Shown here: piece after piece, positions 17,594-25,852 of the stretch
Layout: each line of letters starts with the position of its first letter
How positions within the stretch are numbered: the stretch's first letter is position 1
Assembly (NCBI GenBank): GCA_040255465.1
Contig: JBDZVA010000002.1
Location: forward strand, 558,001-622,000
Length of the DNA: 64,000 nt
DNA from: UBA5793 sp040255465
Lineage (GTDB): Bacteria; Planctomycetota; Phycisphaerae; Phycisphaerales; UBA5793
Direction of reading: 5' to 3'
Notes under the pieces: generated by a model
What the model saw: only the letters and a program-made list of their open reading frames with translations
The model's database searches: none
Told to the model about the DNA's origin: nothing
Made by a program: the position numbers and the translations under genes

Positions 17594-18190
17594 TCACATC
17601 AGCACATCAACGAGTCGTCCCGTCGGGTCAATGTGCGCCCGAACCACACCCGGAACAGACACCACAGCCGGCGGACAACCGCCACTTGGTTCCGGCGGCA
17701 CCCATCGATACGCATAAGCCACCGGCTCATCGAACATCGCGCGCGCTCCCGGCGCGCTGCTCGCACCCCACCCACTCTCAACACCGCGCCAACGACGCTC
17801 GGCGACCGCCAGATCGCGCTCAGCCCGCGCCAGTCGCGCCTCAACAGCCGCGCAATGATTGGATTGCGACGTCGGCTGTCCCGCGCAGTCATACGTGCGA
17901 TTCGCCGGGCATGAATCAGCCGGCGCGCTCGGCGTAAAGCGATCGCGTTCGATCCGACCATTGAGCACCCGCCCGACGATCCGCTCGCGCCGCAGCGCGA
18001 TGAGATCCGGCCCCAGTCGAATCGCCAGCCCCCTCGGAATCCGAAGAAACGGCCGAGGAACGCGCGGCCGAACCGCCCGGTACGGCGGGCGCGGATGCAG
18101 CAGCCGATACAGATGCAGCCGGGCAAACGGCCGCAGATGCGGCAGCAACCTCCCATGATGGATCGCAGGCGAAACGGCTTGCATGCCCAA
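17594..18190 (-). CDS. Hypothetical protein, Arg/Pro-rich with short coiled coil
   Basis: The frame encodes 198 residues. The first half is rich in Arg and Pro; a helix (AAVEARLARAERDLAVAERR, about 113-132) looks like a coiled coil, and the last 45 residues (YAYRWVPPEPSGGCPPAVV and on) look like a folded domain. It ends 2 nt from the convergent small membrane protein gene. A second long minus frame covers the same region, but its Arg/Cys/Gly-rich composition is less protein-like. No family is recognised and the start is uncertain. Confidence 0.5.
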   Translation of the reverse strand: MGMQAVSPAIHHGRLLPHLRPFARLHLYRLLHPRPPYRAVRPRVPRPFLRIPRGLAIRLGPDLIALRRERIVGRVLNGRIERDRFTPSAPADSCPANRTYDCAGQPTSQSNHCAAVEARLARAERDLAVAERRWRGVESGWGASSAPGARAMFDEPVAYAYRWVPPEPSGGCPPAVVSVPGVVRAHIDPTGRLVDVLM

Positions 18191-18355
18191 CGTTCATGCA
18201 CACCCCGCACCGCTCGCACCCGCAATCCTCGACGGGCGATAATCTCCCCCCTGCGCCGCCGCAGTCCCCACCTATCCTTCTGCCGCTCGCAGCCGCTCCC
18301 AACGCTCTGCACTCGATGTTGCCGCCACGCCACATCGACCGCGCCGGAATCCGAC

Positions 18356-19432
18356 ATGCTCCGCACCGATTCGCTGAACTACAACCTGCCGCCGCATCTC
18401 ATCGCGACCCATCCCACGGCCCGGCGCGATGCCGCCCGCATGATGGTTCTCGATCGCACGGGCCGCATCCTCGCCCACGACACCGTCGCCGACCTGCCCC
18501 GCTACCTCATCCCCGGCGATGCGCTCATCCTCAACAACTCCCGCGTCATCCCCGCCCGCTACGTCGCCCGCCGCGCCGATACCGGCGGCCACATCGAGGG
18601 CCTCTTTCTCCACCTCGCCGGCCAGCCCGATCTCGCCCTCTCCCTTCTCCGACCCAGCTCCAAAGTCCGCCTTGGCCAGGAGTATTGCTTCGAGACCGAC
18701 GCCGGCGACTTGCCCGACGCCCGCCTCATCGTCGAAGACCGAGTCGACGATCACTGGCTCGTCCGCCTCTCCGGCCCCCTCTCCTGGCAGCAGGTCCTCA
18801 ATCGGGCCGGCCACGCCCCCCTGCCCCCCTACATCCTCCGGCGCCGCCGCGAGCAGGGCGATCTCGCCCTTGACCACCCCGAAGACCGCGACCAGTACCA
18901 GACCGTCTACGCCGGCCCCGAAGGAGCCGTCGCCGCCCCCACCGCCGGTCTGCACTTCACAGATACGCTGCTGGATGCTTGCCGCAATAAGGGGGTCGAA
19001 ACCGCCTTCCTCACCCTCCACGTCGGGGCCGGTACCTTCAAACCCGTCGAATGCGAACACATCGAGGACCACCCCATCCACGAAGAGTGGTTCTCGGTCC
19101 CCACGTCAACCCTCGACCTTCTCCGCCGCACCCGCGCCGCCGCGCGTCGCATCATCGCCGTCGGCACCACGACCGTCCGCAGCCTCGAGAGCCTCGGCGA
19201 TGCGCTTCCCCCTACCGGGCTGGACGCCGCCACCCGTCTGCTCATTGCGCCCGGCTACCAGTTCCGCCACGTCGACGCCCTGCTCACCAATTTCCACCTG
19301 CCGCGCTCATCGCTCATGGCCCTCGTCGGCGCGATGATCGGCATCGACGCGCTGCTCGAGGCATATCGGGAGGCGATCGACCGCGAATACCGCTTCTACT
19401 CCTACGGCGATTGCATGCTCATCCTGCCCTGA
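18356..19432 (+). CDS. queA: tRNA preQ1(34) S-adenosylmethionine ribosyltransferase-isomerase
   Basis: The protein has 358 residues and is full length. It begins LRTDSLNYNLPPHLIATHP, the usual QueA N-terminus (YdLP--LIA--P), and contains ALILNNSRVIPARYVARR, APTAGLHFT (the AdoMet/tRNA loop), FLTLHVGAGTFKPVE, HEEWFSVP, IIAVGTTTVRSLES and TNFHLPRSSLMALVGA. QueA transfers and isomerises the ribosyl group of AdoMet to preQ1 in tRNA, giving epoxyqueuosine. ATG 18356 is chosen because family homology begins there, although the frame is open upstream. A YhhQ-type precursor transporter lies elsewhere in the window (36.85 kb). Confidence 0.97.
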   Translation: MLRTDSLNYNLPPHLIATHPTARRDAARMMVLDRTGRILAHDTVADLPRYLIPGDALILNNSRVIPARYVARRADTGGHIEGLFLHLAGQPDLALSLLRPSSKVRLGQEYCFETDAGDLPDARLIVEDRVDDHWLVRLSGPLSWQQVLNRAGHAPLPPYILRRRREQGDLALDHPEDRDQYQTVYAGPEGAVAAPTAGLHFTDTLLDACRNKGVETAFLTLHVGAGTFKPVECEHIEDHPIHEEWFSVPTSTLDLLRRTRAAARRIIAVGTTTVRSLESLGDALPPTGLDAATRLLIAPGYQFRHVDALLTNFHLPRSSLMALVGAMIGIDALLEAYREAIDREYRFYSYGDCMLILP

Positions 19433-19502
19433 TCAACGACGCCGATTCGCGGGGCCGATGCCCCCAAACTGCTGCGGTTTTGCGAAACAGACCCCAAAGC
19501 GC

Positions 19503-19531
19503 TTGCCGACTCCATCCGATACGACTATCTT
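19503..19531 (+). promoter_or_regulatory. Sigma-70-type promoter for infC
   Basis: TTGCCG (19503-19508) and TATCTT (19526-19531) are separated by exactly 17 nt. The site lies about 245 nt before the proposed infC start and just after queA. No mapping data exist, so it is a pattern-based call. Confidence 0.5.
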
Positions 19532-19545
19532 GATATTGCAGGATT

Positions 19546-19580
19546 GCGGCATCACACCAGTCGTTGGGCTGTGACGCCGC
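19546..19580 (+). promoter_or_regulatory. Hairpin in the infC leader
   Basis: GCGGC-A-TCACA pairs with TGTGA-C-GCCGC around a loop of about 13 nt. It starts shortly after the putative -10 box, so it would form near the 5' end of a leader of roughly 235 nt. The remaining leader (19581-19775) has no convincing gene. A regulatory role is inferred. Confidence 0.4.
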
Positions 19581-19775
19581 ATCCATGATGGAGATCCAGC
19601 CATGAGGGAACCCCTTCCCCAGGCAGCACATTGCTGTGTGACCGCGACCCCGGCTGTATGAGATCTCCTCGCCCCCGTTTCCGAGTTTTCACTGCCTCGC
19701 GCAGAAGTGTTCGATCCGTCGCCACCGGTGCGGCTGGTCGTTTCGTCTAAGTCCGGCCCACAAGGAGTACGTCCC

Positions 19776-20438
19776 ATCGCACATCGCCGCTTTATGACCG
19801 CTCGAGATCAGCAGACTCGTCGCGAGCGCATCAATGACATGATCCGCTTCTCGCCACTGCGCGTCATTGGTCCTGACAATGAGCAACTTGGAGTCATCCC
19901 CCTCGAAGAGGCCAAGCGCCTCGCCCACGAAGCAGGACTCGATCTCGTCGAAATCTCCGCAGATTCACGGCCGCCCGTCTGCAAGATCATGGACTTCGGC
20001 CGCTACAAGTACGAACAGTCCAAAAAAGAAAAACGCTCCGCCGGCGGCTCCAAGAAAAGCGAACTCAAAGAAGTCCGCCTCGGCCGCTCCCTCAAGATCG
20101 ATCCGCATGACGTCGAGATCCGCGTCGAACAGGCGCGCGGCTTCATCCTCGAGGGCCACAAGGTCCAGTTCGTCCAGCCCATGCGCGGCCGCGAGTTCCA
20201 GTACCGCGATCAGGGCATCGCCCGACTCCGCGAAATCGAGGCCCGATTCGCCGACATCGGCAAGGTCGAAATGCCCGCCAAGTTTACCGGGCGTGCCGTC
20301 ATCATGATTATCGCCGGCGACCGGTCCAAGATCACGGCTTATAAAAAGGCCCATCCCTCCAAGAAGCACGCGGACGCCGAACCCGAGACCGAGCCGGAAA
20401 CCACCGACGTGGAAACTGAATCCACCGATCAGGAGTGA
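19776..20438 (+). CDS. infC: Translation initiation factor IF-3, apparent AUC start
   Basis: IF-3 binds the 30S subunit and checks start-codon pairing. The protein shows the N-domain (RINDMIRFSPLRVIGPDNEQLGVIP, then AGLDLVEISADSRPPVCKIMDFGRYKYE), the lysine-rich linker and the C-domain (GRSLKIDPHDVEIRVEQARGF, then AKFTGRAVIMIIAG). An acidic tail of about 20 residues is extra. The only good ribosome binding site, AAGGAG at 19762-19767, is 8 nt before the in-frame codon ATC 19776. The next ATG (19794) is 26 nt away. Non-AUG starts are well known for infC and allow IF-3 to repress itself. The usual rpmI-rplT partners do not follow. Confidence 0.93.
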   Translation: MAHRRFMTARDQQTRRERINDMIRFSPLRVIGPDNEQLGVIPLEEAKRLAHEAGLDLVEISADSRPPVCKIMDFGRYKYEQSKKEKRSAGGSKKSELKEVRLGRSLKIDPHDVEIRVEQARGFILEGHKVQFVQPMRGREFQYRDQGIARLREIEARFADIGKVEMPAKFTGRAVIMIIAGDRSKITAYKKAHPSKKHADAEPETEPETTDVETESTDQE

Positions 20439-20573
20439 TCTTTTCGGGCGAATTCGCCGGATCGCGCGAGATGCGTGCGTCGTTTTCGTTTTACACGGGA
20501 GACAGGCTGCAAACAACCGATATCAAACCCGTACAAGAAGGCGTCACAGCACTCATCGTGGGGATCCGTTCGC

Positions 20574-21335
20574 TTGGCGCGATTTGCATTCATCTCGGAC
20601 GTTCACGGCAACCTCCAGGCCCTCGAGGCCGTGCTGGCCTGCATTGATGACAAGGGCGTCGACGCCATCCTCTGCCTCGGCGATGTCGTCGGCTACGGCG
20701 CCCACCCCGGCGAGTGCCTCGACATCATTGCCGATCGCAACATCTTCACCATCCAGGGCAACCACGACCTGAGCATCATCGACGACGTCGAAGCCCATCG
20801 CTTCAACCCCACCGCGCGCATGTCACTCGACTACACGCGCGATTGTCTCAGCGATGCGCATCGCGAGCAGATCGCTTCCATGCCGCGCCTCGCCGATCTC
20901 GATGATGCCACCCTCTGCCACGCCTCACCCGTCAGCGACGGCACGAGCGATTACATCCACGACCAGCACATCGCCGCGCTCGCCTACGGCGGCTTCGCCA
21001 ACCACTGCCTCTTCGTCGGACACACCCACATCCCCATCGCCTTCGGCACGCCCGAAGTCGGCTACGCCGCCGTCGAACCCAAAAACGTTCGCGTCGCCTT
21101 CCTCCCGCCCAACCTCCCGCTCCGACTCGACTGCCACTACCGCTACATCATCAACCCTGGCAGCGTCGGCCAGCCGCGCGATGGCAACCCCGACGCCAGC
21201 TTCGGCATCCTCGATGTCAGCCAGCGCACCTTCACCGTCCATCGCGTGCCCTATCCCATCGAACAGACCCAGGCCGCCATCATCGAAGCCGGCCTGCCCA
21301 ACTTCCTCGCCCACCGTCTCCGCCTCGGCGCCTGA
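20574..21335 (+). CDS. Metallophosphoesterase, YfcE/MJ0936-like
   Basis: Homology begins right at the TTG at 20574 (LARFAFISDVHGN). An ATG at 20475 would add 33 residues unlike any family member, so TTG is preferred though not proven; GGGGA lies upstream of it. The protein has about 253 residues with all calcineurin-like metal motifs: SDVHGN, LGDVVGYG, GNHD and FVGHTHIP, and a C-terminal YIINPGSVGQPRDGNP block as in YfcE phosphodiesterases. It is a cytoplasmic phosphodiesterase or phosphatase, substrate unknown. It follows infC by about 135 nt. Confidence 0.88.
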   Translation: MARFAFISDVHGNLQALEAVLACIDDKGVDAILCLGDVVGYGAHPGECLDIIADRNIFTIQGNHDLSIIDDVEAHRFNPTARMSLDYTRDCLSDAHREQIASMPRLADLDDATLCHASPVSDGTSDYIHDQHIAALAYGGFANHCLFVGHTHIPIAFGTPEVGYAAVEPKNVRVAFLPPNLPLRLDCHYRYIINPGSVGQPRDGNPDASFGILDVSQRTFTVHRVPYPIEQTQAAIIEAGLPNFLAHRLRLGA

Positions 21336-21360
21336 CGCAGGATCGCCGCGCCGCAACGCT

Positions 21361-21506
21361 GAGCGGCGACGCACGCGTCGCAAAACACTCCCACCACCCG
21401 CGACCAACGTTCCCGCCCACCCGTTGATCGCTTGTCCAGGATCCTGAGCAACGTCGAAGGGCGCCTTCGCATCCCTAATGTTTAGCCGCGACGCCACGCG
21501 TCGCAG
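21361..21506. repeat. Two imperfect copies of a GCGnCGACGC-CGCGTCGC palindrome-like repeat
   Basis: GCGGCGACGCACGCGTCGCA (from 21364) and GCCGCGACGCCACGCGTCGC (from 21485) are near copies about 120 nt apart, each able to fold on itself. They sit between two convergent genes. The piece CCTGAGCAACGTCGAAGGG (21443-21461) between them recurs with changes at 23454-23472. Confidence 0.5.
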
Positions 21507-21510
21507 ACCC

Positions 21511-22893
21511 TCACTCAAATCGATGCACCACCAACTGACTGATCGCACACTCCCCGGGCACCAGGGCCTGGAAGAGGATGGTCTGGCCGCGTGCGATGAG
21601 GGGGACGGGTCGGGTGATGGTGGCGACGCCTTGCTGGTTGGCGATGGCCGTGCCGATGACGGTGGGGTTGTCGAGTTGCAGGGCGTTCTGCTGGAGATCG
21701 CAGCCGGGGATGATGGTGCCGCCGCCGAACCTGGAGTAGAGGAAGGTCACACTCGCGCCTGGGGTGATGTTGCTGACACTCAGCGTATTCGAAACGCCCG
21801 CGGCGCCTGGTGATGGCGCATTGAGCGTCATCGTCGGATTGACAGGGCTCATGATGAACCCGATGAGCCCAATAGGATCGCCCGGCGGATAAGCAGTTCC
21901 GGCAATCTGGCCGGCGTCGTTGATGTCGTCGGCATACTTCAGACCCCCGATGCCGCGCAGGCGCGGCGGCGTGAGATCATCGAGTCGCTGCATGCCTCTG
22001 CCTTGTTCCCAGAGGAATGCGATCAGTTCACCAGAAATCTCATTGTTCGCGAATCCAACGACTTGGCCGAGGTTGTTTATGGCATAAGCGTATGAGGCGG
22101 TGGAGCCACGCGGCTTGCCGATGTTGTACATGTGGCCGTCGTGCCAGACGAAGGCGATGCCTCGAATCTCGCGCTCAGTCGAGGCGAGGCCGACGACGTA
22201 GCCGAGATCGTTGATGCCGAATGCGCGACTGATGCCGGAGTTGTCGGGACGGAACGTGCCCAAATCGGTGATCTGACCATCCACCCAGACAGCAGCGTGC
22301 TGGTTATTGCTGAAGTCCGGGTGAGGTCCGTTGCCAACGACAACCCCGGAACTATTGATAGCTTGTGCGAATGAGCTGGATTCGGGTGCGAAGCCATCGA
22401 GCGCCGTCATCTCACCGTTCTCCCAGATGAACGCGCGCGTGGCCGGATCACCGGGGCTGATCTTCGAAAGCCCAGCAATCAAGCCATTCGCGCTGATGCC
22501 GGTCGCTTCAGCGGTATCTCCTCCGAGTGTGCCGATGTCCTCCATCTGACCGTCGCGCCAAAGGAACGCTCTGTGGGTGCCGATTCCACCGGACCAACCA
22601 ACGATCCATCCTTTGCTGTTGATGTCCCGCGCCAAACTATTACCGCCGCCCAGCGTTCCGAGGTCGACGAGGACTCCGCCGGTCCACATTGCCGCGTGGT
22701 ATGCTCCCGGGATGTGCGCGGTCCCGACAGCGGTTCCCAGTTCGTTGATTGACTCGGTGGAGGTGGATTGGTCGCCTGGAGTCTTGAGCCTGACGAACGC
22801 AAATCGGTATTCAGCCTGGGCGCAAACCACAGACGTCAATGCGGACGACATCAGAATCGCTACCGCGATGAGCCTTGAAGTTCTGCATACCAT
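21511..22893 (-). CDS. Secreted HAF-repeat protein with C-terminal beta domain
   Basis: The start at 22893 has CAAGGAGA about 6 nt upstream and a good signal peptide (LIAVAILMSSALTSVVCAQ). The frame stays open further upstream, but without these signals. The 460-residue product has repeats of the HAF type, alternating A-x-x-IN--G-VVG and AF-W--G-M-DIGTLGG (for example HAAVWVDGQITDLGTF and AFLWRDGQMEDIGTLGGDT), over residues about 40-340. The last 110 residues form a cysteine-containing beta domain (from TLNAPSPGAAGVSNTLSVS) seen in other planctomycete exported proteins. HAF proteins are extracellular and their role is unknown. Confidence 0.82.
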   Translation of the reverse strand: MVCRTSRLIAVAILMSSALTSVVCAQAEYRFAFVRLKTPGDQSTSTESINELGTAVGTAHIPGAYHAAMWTGGVLVDLGTLGGGNSLARDINSKGWIVGWSGGIGTHRAFLWRDGQMEDIGTLGGDTAEATGISANGLIAGLSKISPGDPATRAFIWENGEMTALDGFAPESSSFAQAINSSGVVVGNGPHPDFSNNQHAAVWVDGQITDLGTFRPDNSGISRAFGINDLGYVVGLASTEREIRGIAFVWHDGHMYNIGKPRGSTASYAYAINNLGQVVGFANNEISGELIAFLWEQGRGMQRLDDLTPPRLRGIGGLKYADDINDAGQIAGTAYPPGDPIGLIGFIMSPVNPTMTLNAPSPGAAGVSNTLSVSNITPGASVTFLYSRFGGGTIIPGCDLQQNALQLDNPTVIGTAIANQQGVATITRPVPLIARGQTILFQALVPGECAISQLVVHRFE

Positions 22894-23425
22894 TCTCTTC
22901 TCCTTGGTATTGAGGCAAATGCCGACACGAATCTCTCGATTCGTGCCGGCGACCAGTTTCAATTCCCGGGGCAAGTTGGACAGGCAATCCTCGTTCCAAA
23001 AGCAAGTAGCGTGCGTCCGCACGTAGGGTGGCGATAAGCGATGCTCTGGGAGCGCATCCCACCGGGTTGGACTCTCGATCTCGCGCTGCGGCGACTTCGC
23101 TTCCATTCACTTCTTCTTCTCCGTGCACTTGGCCCGCAACCCCTCGAACCCTGCCCCGTCTCTTCCCGCCGATCATCCGATTCGCTCCTCGTTCTCCCTT
23201 GCACCAACATACCAGAAAACCCGCCAGACTGCAAGCCAATTCCGGGGAATCTGACAATGGAATCCATTGCGGCGTCTCGATCGCGTGGCATCGAACGCCG
23301 CAGCCCCGGGCGGAGATCGATGTCGGGGCTGATAACAGTCCCGGCGACCTCGGCCCGTCGACACTGAACCCGTGCCCAAAGCGACAAGCGTTCAGCGCCA
23401 CTCGAATCCCGCCGCTTCACGTCGC

Positions 23426-23579
23426 GGGGTGCCATGCTTCATCGGCTCCCTGGCCTGAGCCGCGTCGAAGGCTGCGTGAAGCATGACGAGCGGGCAACGG
23501 CTCTCAAACGCTCTGCTCTTTCGATGGTCCATCGCGCCATCGCATGCTTCGCCCGAAGCGGGTCGAAGCATGGCACCCC
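23426..23579. repeat. 15-bp perfect inverted repeat (GGGGTGCCATGCTTC), planctomycete-type
   Basis: GGGGTGCCATGCTTC at 23426-23440 is matched exactly by its reverse complement at 23565-23579, 124 nt apart. Inside are partial copies (GAAGCATG at 23479, GCATGCTTC at 23542). Similar TGCCATGC/GCATGGCA dispersed repeats are common in planctomycete genomes, from general knowledge rather than a search. Confidence 0.65.
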
Positions 23580-23635
23580 CAAACCGCCGGGCCCGCGCCG
23601 AGCCTTGTCCCGACCTACGCCCCGATCCAACGGCC

Positions 23636-23750
23636 TCTCTCCGCGATCTCTGCGATCTCTGCGGTGAGTTGCCTTTCTTCTGCCTTTCCACCCAATCCCG
23701 GCTTTTCTTCGTGCCCTCTTCGTGTCTTGGTGACCTTCGTGGTGAAAAAC
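23636..23750 (-). repeat. CACCACGAAG...ACCGCAGAGATCGCAGAG dispersed intergenic repeat
   Basis: On the minus strand the block reads TTTCACCACGAAGGTCACC, then AAGACACGAAG, then ACCGCAGAGATCGCAGAGA with tandem GCAGAGATC units. This matches a dispersed intergenic repeat type that I recognise from many unrelated bacterial genomes (CACGAAGACACGAAG and CGCAGAGACGCAGAG). No known function. Confidence 0.65.
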
Positions 23751-23887
23751 TTCGCCGCCCGCACACCCGCGCACCATCCAGACTGCATCCCGTGCGCCGA
23801 CTTTTTGAAAACGCAAAAAAGTTGACCAAAACTCCAAATCACCCCCCTCAGAAAAATGAAAATCGATCAAAATTCCTGATTCGTCCC

Positions 23888-23962
23888 GCACAGAAGCGCT
23901 CATTTACACAAACGCGCTCCGCAGCGCACACCAGCGCTCAAAAATCGCGCACAGGAGCGCTC
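23888..23962 (+). repeat. Four direct repeats of RCACANNAGCGCTC
   Basis: The units are GCACAGAAGCGCTC (23888), ACACAAACGCGCTC (23906), GCACACCAGCGCTC (23926) and GCACAGGAGCGCTC (23949). Starts are 18, 20 and 23 nt apart. They follow an A+T-rich tract. The array looks like a multi-site protein-binding region; what binds is unknown. Confidence 0.6.
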
Positions 23963-24314
23963 TGGCGCGCATGAAAAGTTCCCGACATGGTGCATCTCCG
24001 TGTTGGCACGCATTTTGCGTGGCACATTTTTCAGAATCGCGCCTCACGCTGCGCCGCACGCGAAAAAAGTTGCCCGCCGTCGCGCGACTCGATGGTCGTC
24101 AACACCCATACCGAATCACCAGCCCGCCCCGCTTCGCACGCCGGCGCCCCGCCGAACCATATGGGTATGGCGCCACTTTCGAGGATCCTCTTTGCCCATC
24201 GTCCCACGCCCGCCCTGGCGGCGTCGCCGGCGCTGCGGCCACCCCGGGATGGCGGTGGGACTGCTAAACGATTGTGGATTGGGGACTTTCCCCCAGAAAA
24301 TTATGGATTTGCCC

Positions 24315-24343
24315 TTCCCTTGGGAGGCAAAATCGGTTATCTT
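24315..24343 (+). promoter_or_regulatory. Promoter-like element upstream of first paralogue
   Basis: TTCCCT (24315-24320), 17 nt, TATCTT (24338-24343), within the conserved string ATCGGTTATCTT. The same arrangement precedes the second paralogue, at 25716-25744. A leader of about 215 nt follows before the gene. Confidence 0.5.
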
Positions 24344-24559
24344 CATGCGCAGTGACGGCAGGTTGGTTCCGGAGGGGTCGGGATCGCATGGCGTTTCCGT
24401 GGGCTCCGGGGGTTCCTTTGCCGCAATCGAGGTGTTTTGCGCCGGGCGCTGTGTCGCGCTCCGGCTGAAGTGTTGGGTCTGCAGGCATTTCTCGACCGGG
24501 GTTGGTCGAGGGTGCCGATTTTGGGGGTTTCTTCATCTTTTTCAGAAGGAGCGGATTCG

Positions 24560-25540
24560 ATGAAACGCATCACGATGTGTCTTGGGATTACGGTCGCTCT
24601 CGCCACGGCCAGCACGGCGCTGAGCCAGGACTGGAGCGACGACTTTGAAAGCTACTCCAACGGCCAGGTGCTCTACCACGTCGGCGGCTGGAGCGGCTGG
24701 GACGACGTTGAGGCCGTGGCGGGCAGCTGCTCGACGGCTCATGCCCACAACGGCACGAAGTCCATCCTCTCGGAAGGCGCTGACGACGCCATCCAGACGT
24801 TCAGTGGCCTCACCAGCGGCGCCGGAACGATCAGCGCCTGGGTTTACATCCCGGTGGCCCAGTTCATCTCCGACACCTACTTCATCGTCCAGAATGAATA
24901 CGCCCACGGCGGTCCGTACCAGTGGTGCATCGAACTTCAGTTCGACTTCGAAGGCGATGCGGGCGGCGGCCCGGGCACGGTCGCGGATGACTTCCGTACC
25001 GAAGCCAACTTCCCGGCCATCCAGTTCGACACCTGGGTCCAGATCCGTTGCGATGTCGATGTCGACAACGACACGATCAGCTGCTACTACGGCAACACGC
25101 TCGTCTCGACGGGCCAGTTGTTCATTCGCGGCGGTGCGGCCGAGATCAAGAACCTCGACCTCTTCACCCTTGGCACTTCGACGTTCTACGACGAGTGCGC
25201 GGTGCTCGGGCTCGGCAGCGGCGGCGGTGGCTACACCTGCACCATCACCGGCACCTGCCCGGGAAACATCAACGTGGTCTGGGACGGCGCTCAGCCCAAC
25301 AAGACCCAGGGCATCGTCTTCGCCAGCAACACCGGTAGCTTCACCGTCAACAGCGGCGCTTGCGCCGGAACGCAACTCGGCCTTGGCACCCGCAACCTGC
25401 AACTGGTCCGCACGCTCGGCACCGGCAGCGGTTCGGGCAGCGTCGGCCGTGCCGTCGGCGCCGGCGCCTGCGGCGGATTCGTTCAGTTGGTGACCGTCGC
25501 CAACCCGTGCGAGACCAGTTCGGTTGGCCAGATTCCGTAA
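24560..25540 (+). CDS. Secreted two-domain protein (LamG-like plus Cys-rich C-terminal domain), paralogue 1
   Basis: ATG 24560 has AGAAGGAG 8 nt upstream; the frame is open further upstream but the signal peptide (MCLGITVALATASTALSQ) starts here. The 326-residue product has an N-terminal beta-sandwich-like domain (WSDDFESYSNGQVLYHVGGW to about residue 225), resembling LamG or carbohydrate-binding folds. A Gly-rich linker leads to a C-terminal domain (YTCTITGTCPGNINV to the end) with six cysteines. No catalytic residues are recognised. It has its own promoter and terminator. It is about as long as, and highly similar to, the next gene. Role unknown, extracellular. Confidence 0.78.
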   Translation: MKRITMCLGITVALATASTALSQDWSDDFESYSNGQVLYHVGGWSGWDDVEAVAGSCSTAHAHNGTKSILSEGADDAIQTFSGLTSGAGTISAWVYIPVAQFISDTYFIVQNEYAHGGPYQWCIELQFDFEGDAGGGPGTVADDFRTEANFPAIQFDTWVQIRCDVDVDNDTISCYYGNTLVSTGQLFIRGGAAEIKNLDLFTLGTSTFYDECAVLGLGSGGGGYTCTITGTCPGNINVVWDGAQPNKTQGIVFASNTGSFTVNSGACAGTQLGLGTRNLQLVRTLGTGSGSGSVGRAVGAGACGGFVQLVTVANPCETSSVGQIP

Positions 25541-25586
25541 TCTGACTGGCCTTCCCACTGTTTCGAATCTCATCAGAGATCCATGG

Positions 25587-25620
25587 CCTCACCCCCACTT
25601 TCGGGGGTGAGGTTCTTTTT
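25587..25620 (+). terminator. Rho-independent terminator after paralogue 1
   Basis: CCTCACCCCC (25587-25596) pairs perfectly with GGGGGTGAGG (25603-25612) around a 6-nt loop, followed by TTCTTTTT. Confidence 0.9.
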
Positions 25621-25715
25621 GTGTCGTGATCGCCGTGAATCGACGCCAAATCGCGAGAAAAGCCGTCGAATTCAGACAACGTCGCGGCTTTCCCTGACAA
25701 TCTGGGACTTTGTGC

Positions 25716-25744
25716 TTCCCCTCGCACGGAGAATCGGTTATCTT
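25716..25744 (+). promoter_or_regulatory. Promoter-like element upstream of second paralogue
   Basis: TTCCCC (25716-25721), 17 nt, TATCTT (25739-25744). ATCGGTTATCTT is identical to the element before paralogue 1, and the spacer has the same alternating pattern. Confidence 0.5.
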
Positions 25745-25852
25745 GAGACGCCACAGCAGCGGACTCGGAGAGTCTGCGGGTGCTCGCCGGCCGGCGTTGG
25801 TCACGAGTGCCGCGCTAATAGCAGTGTTCTACTTTCAGAGGGAGTGGGTCTC

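Larger units (their letters stand above)
22894..24559. other. 1.7 kb intergenic region rich in repeats, no convincing gene
   Basis: Several frames are open on both strands, but none has a ribosome binding site with recognisable protein content; the longest are Arg/Pro/Ser-rich, as expected of high-G+C noncoding DNA. The region holds an inverted repeat (23426-23579), a dispersed repeat block (23636-23750), an A+T-richer tract (about 23812-23880), four short direct repeats (23888-23962) and the promoter of the next gene (24315-24343). Confidence 0.6.

Noticed and set aside
17599..18366. 255-codon minus-strand frame overlapping the 198-residue hypothetical gene
   Set aside because: Cys/Arg/Gly-rich composition typical of an off-frame shadow; the other frame has a coiled coil and protein-like C-terminus.
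23028..23486. Short plus-strand frames in the repeat-rich intergenic region
   Set aside because: No ribosome binding site, no signal or domain, and low-complexity Arg/Pro/Ser content.
23888..23962. CRISPR array
   Set aside because: Units are only 14 nt with 4-9 nt between them, too short and irregular for CRISPR, and there are no cas genes.
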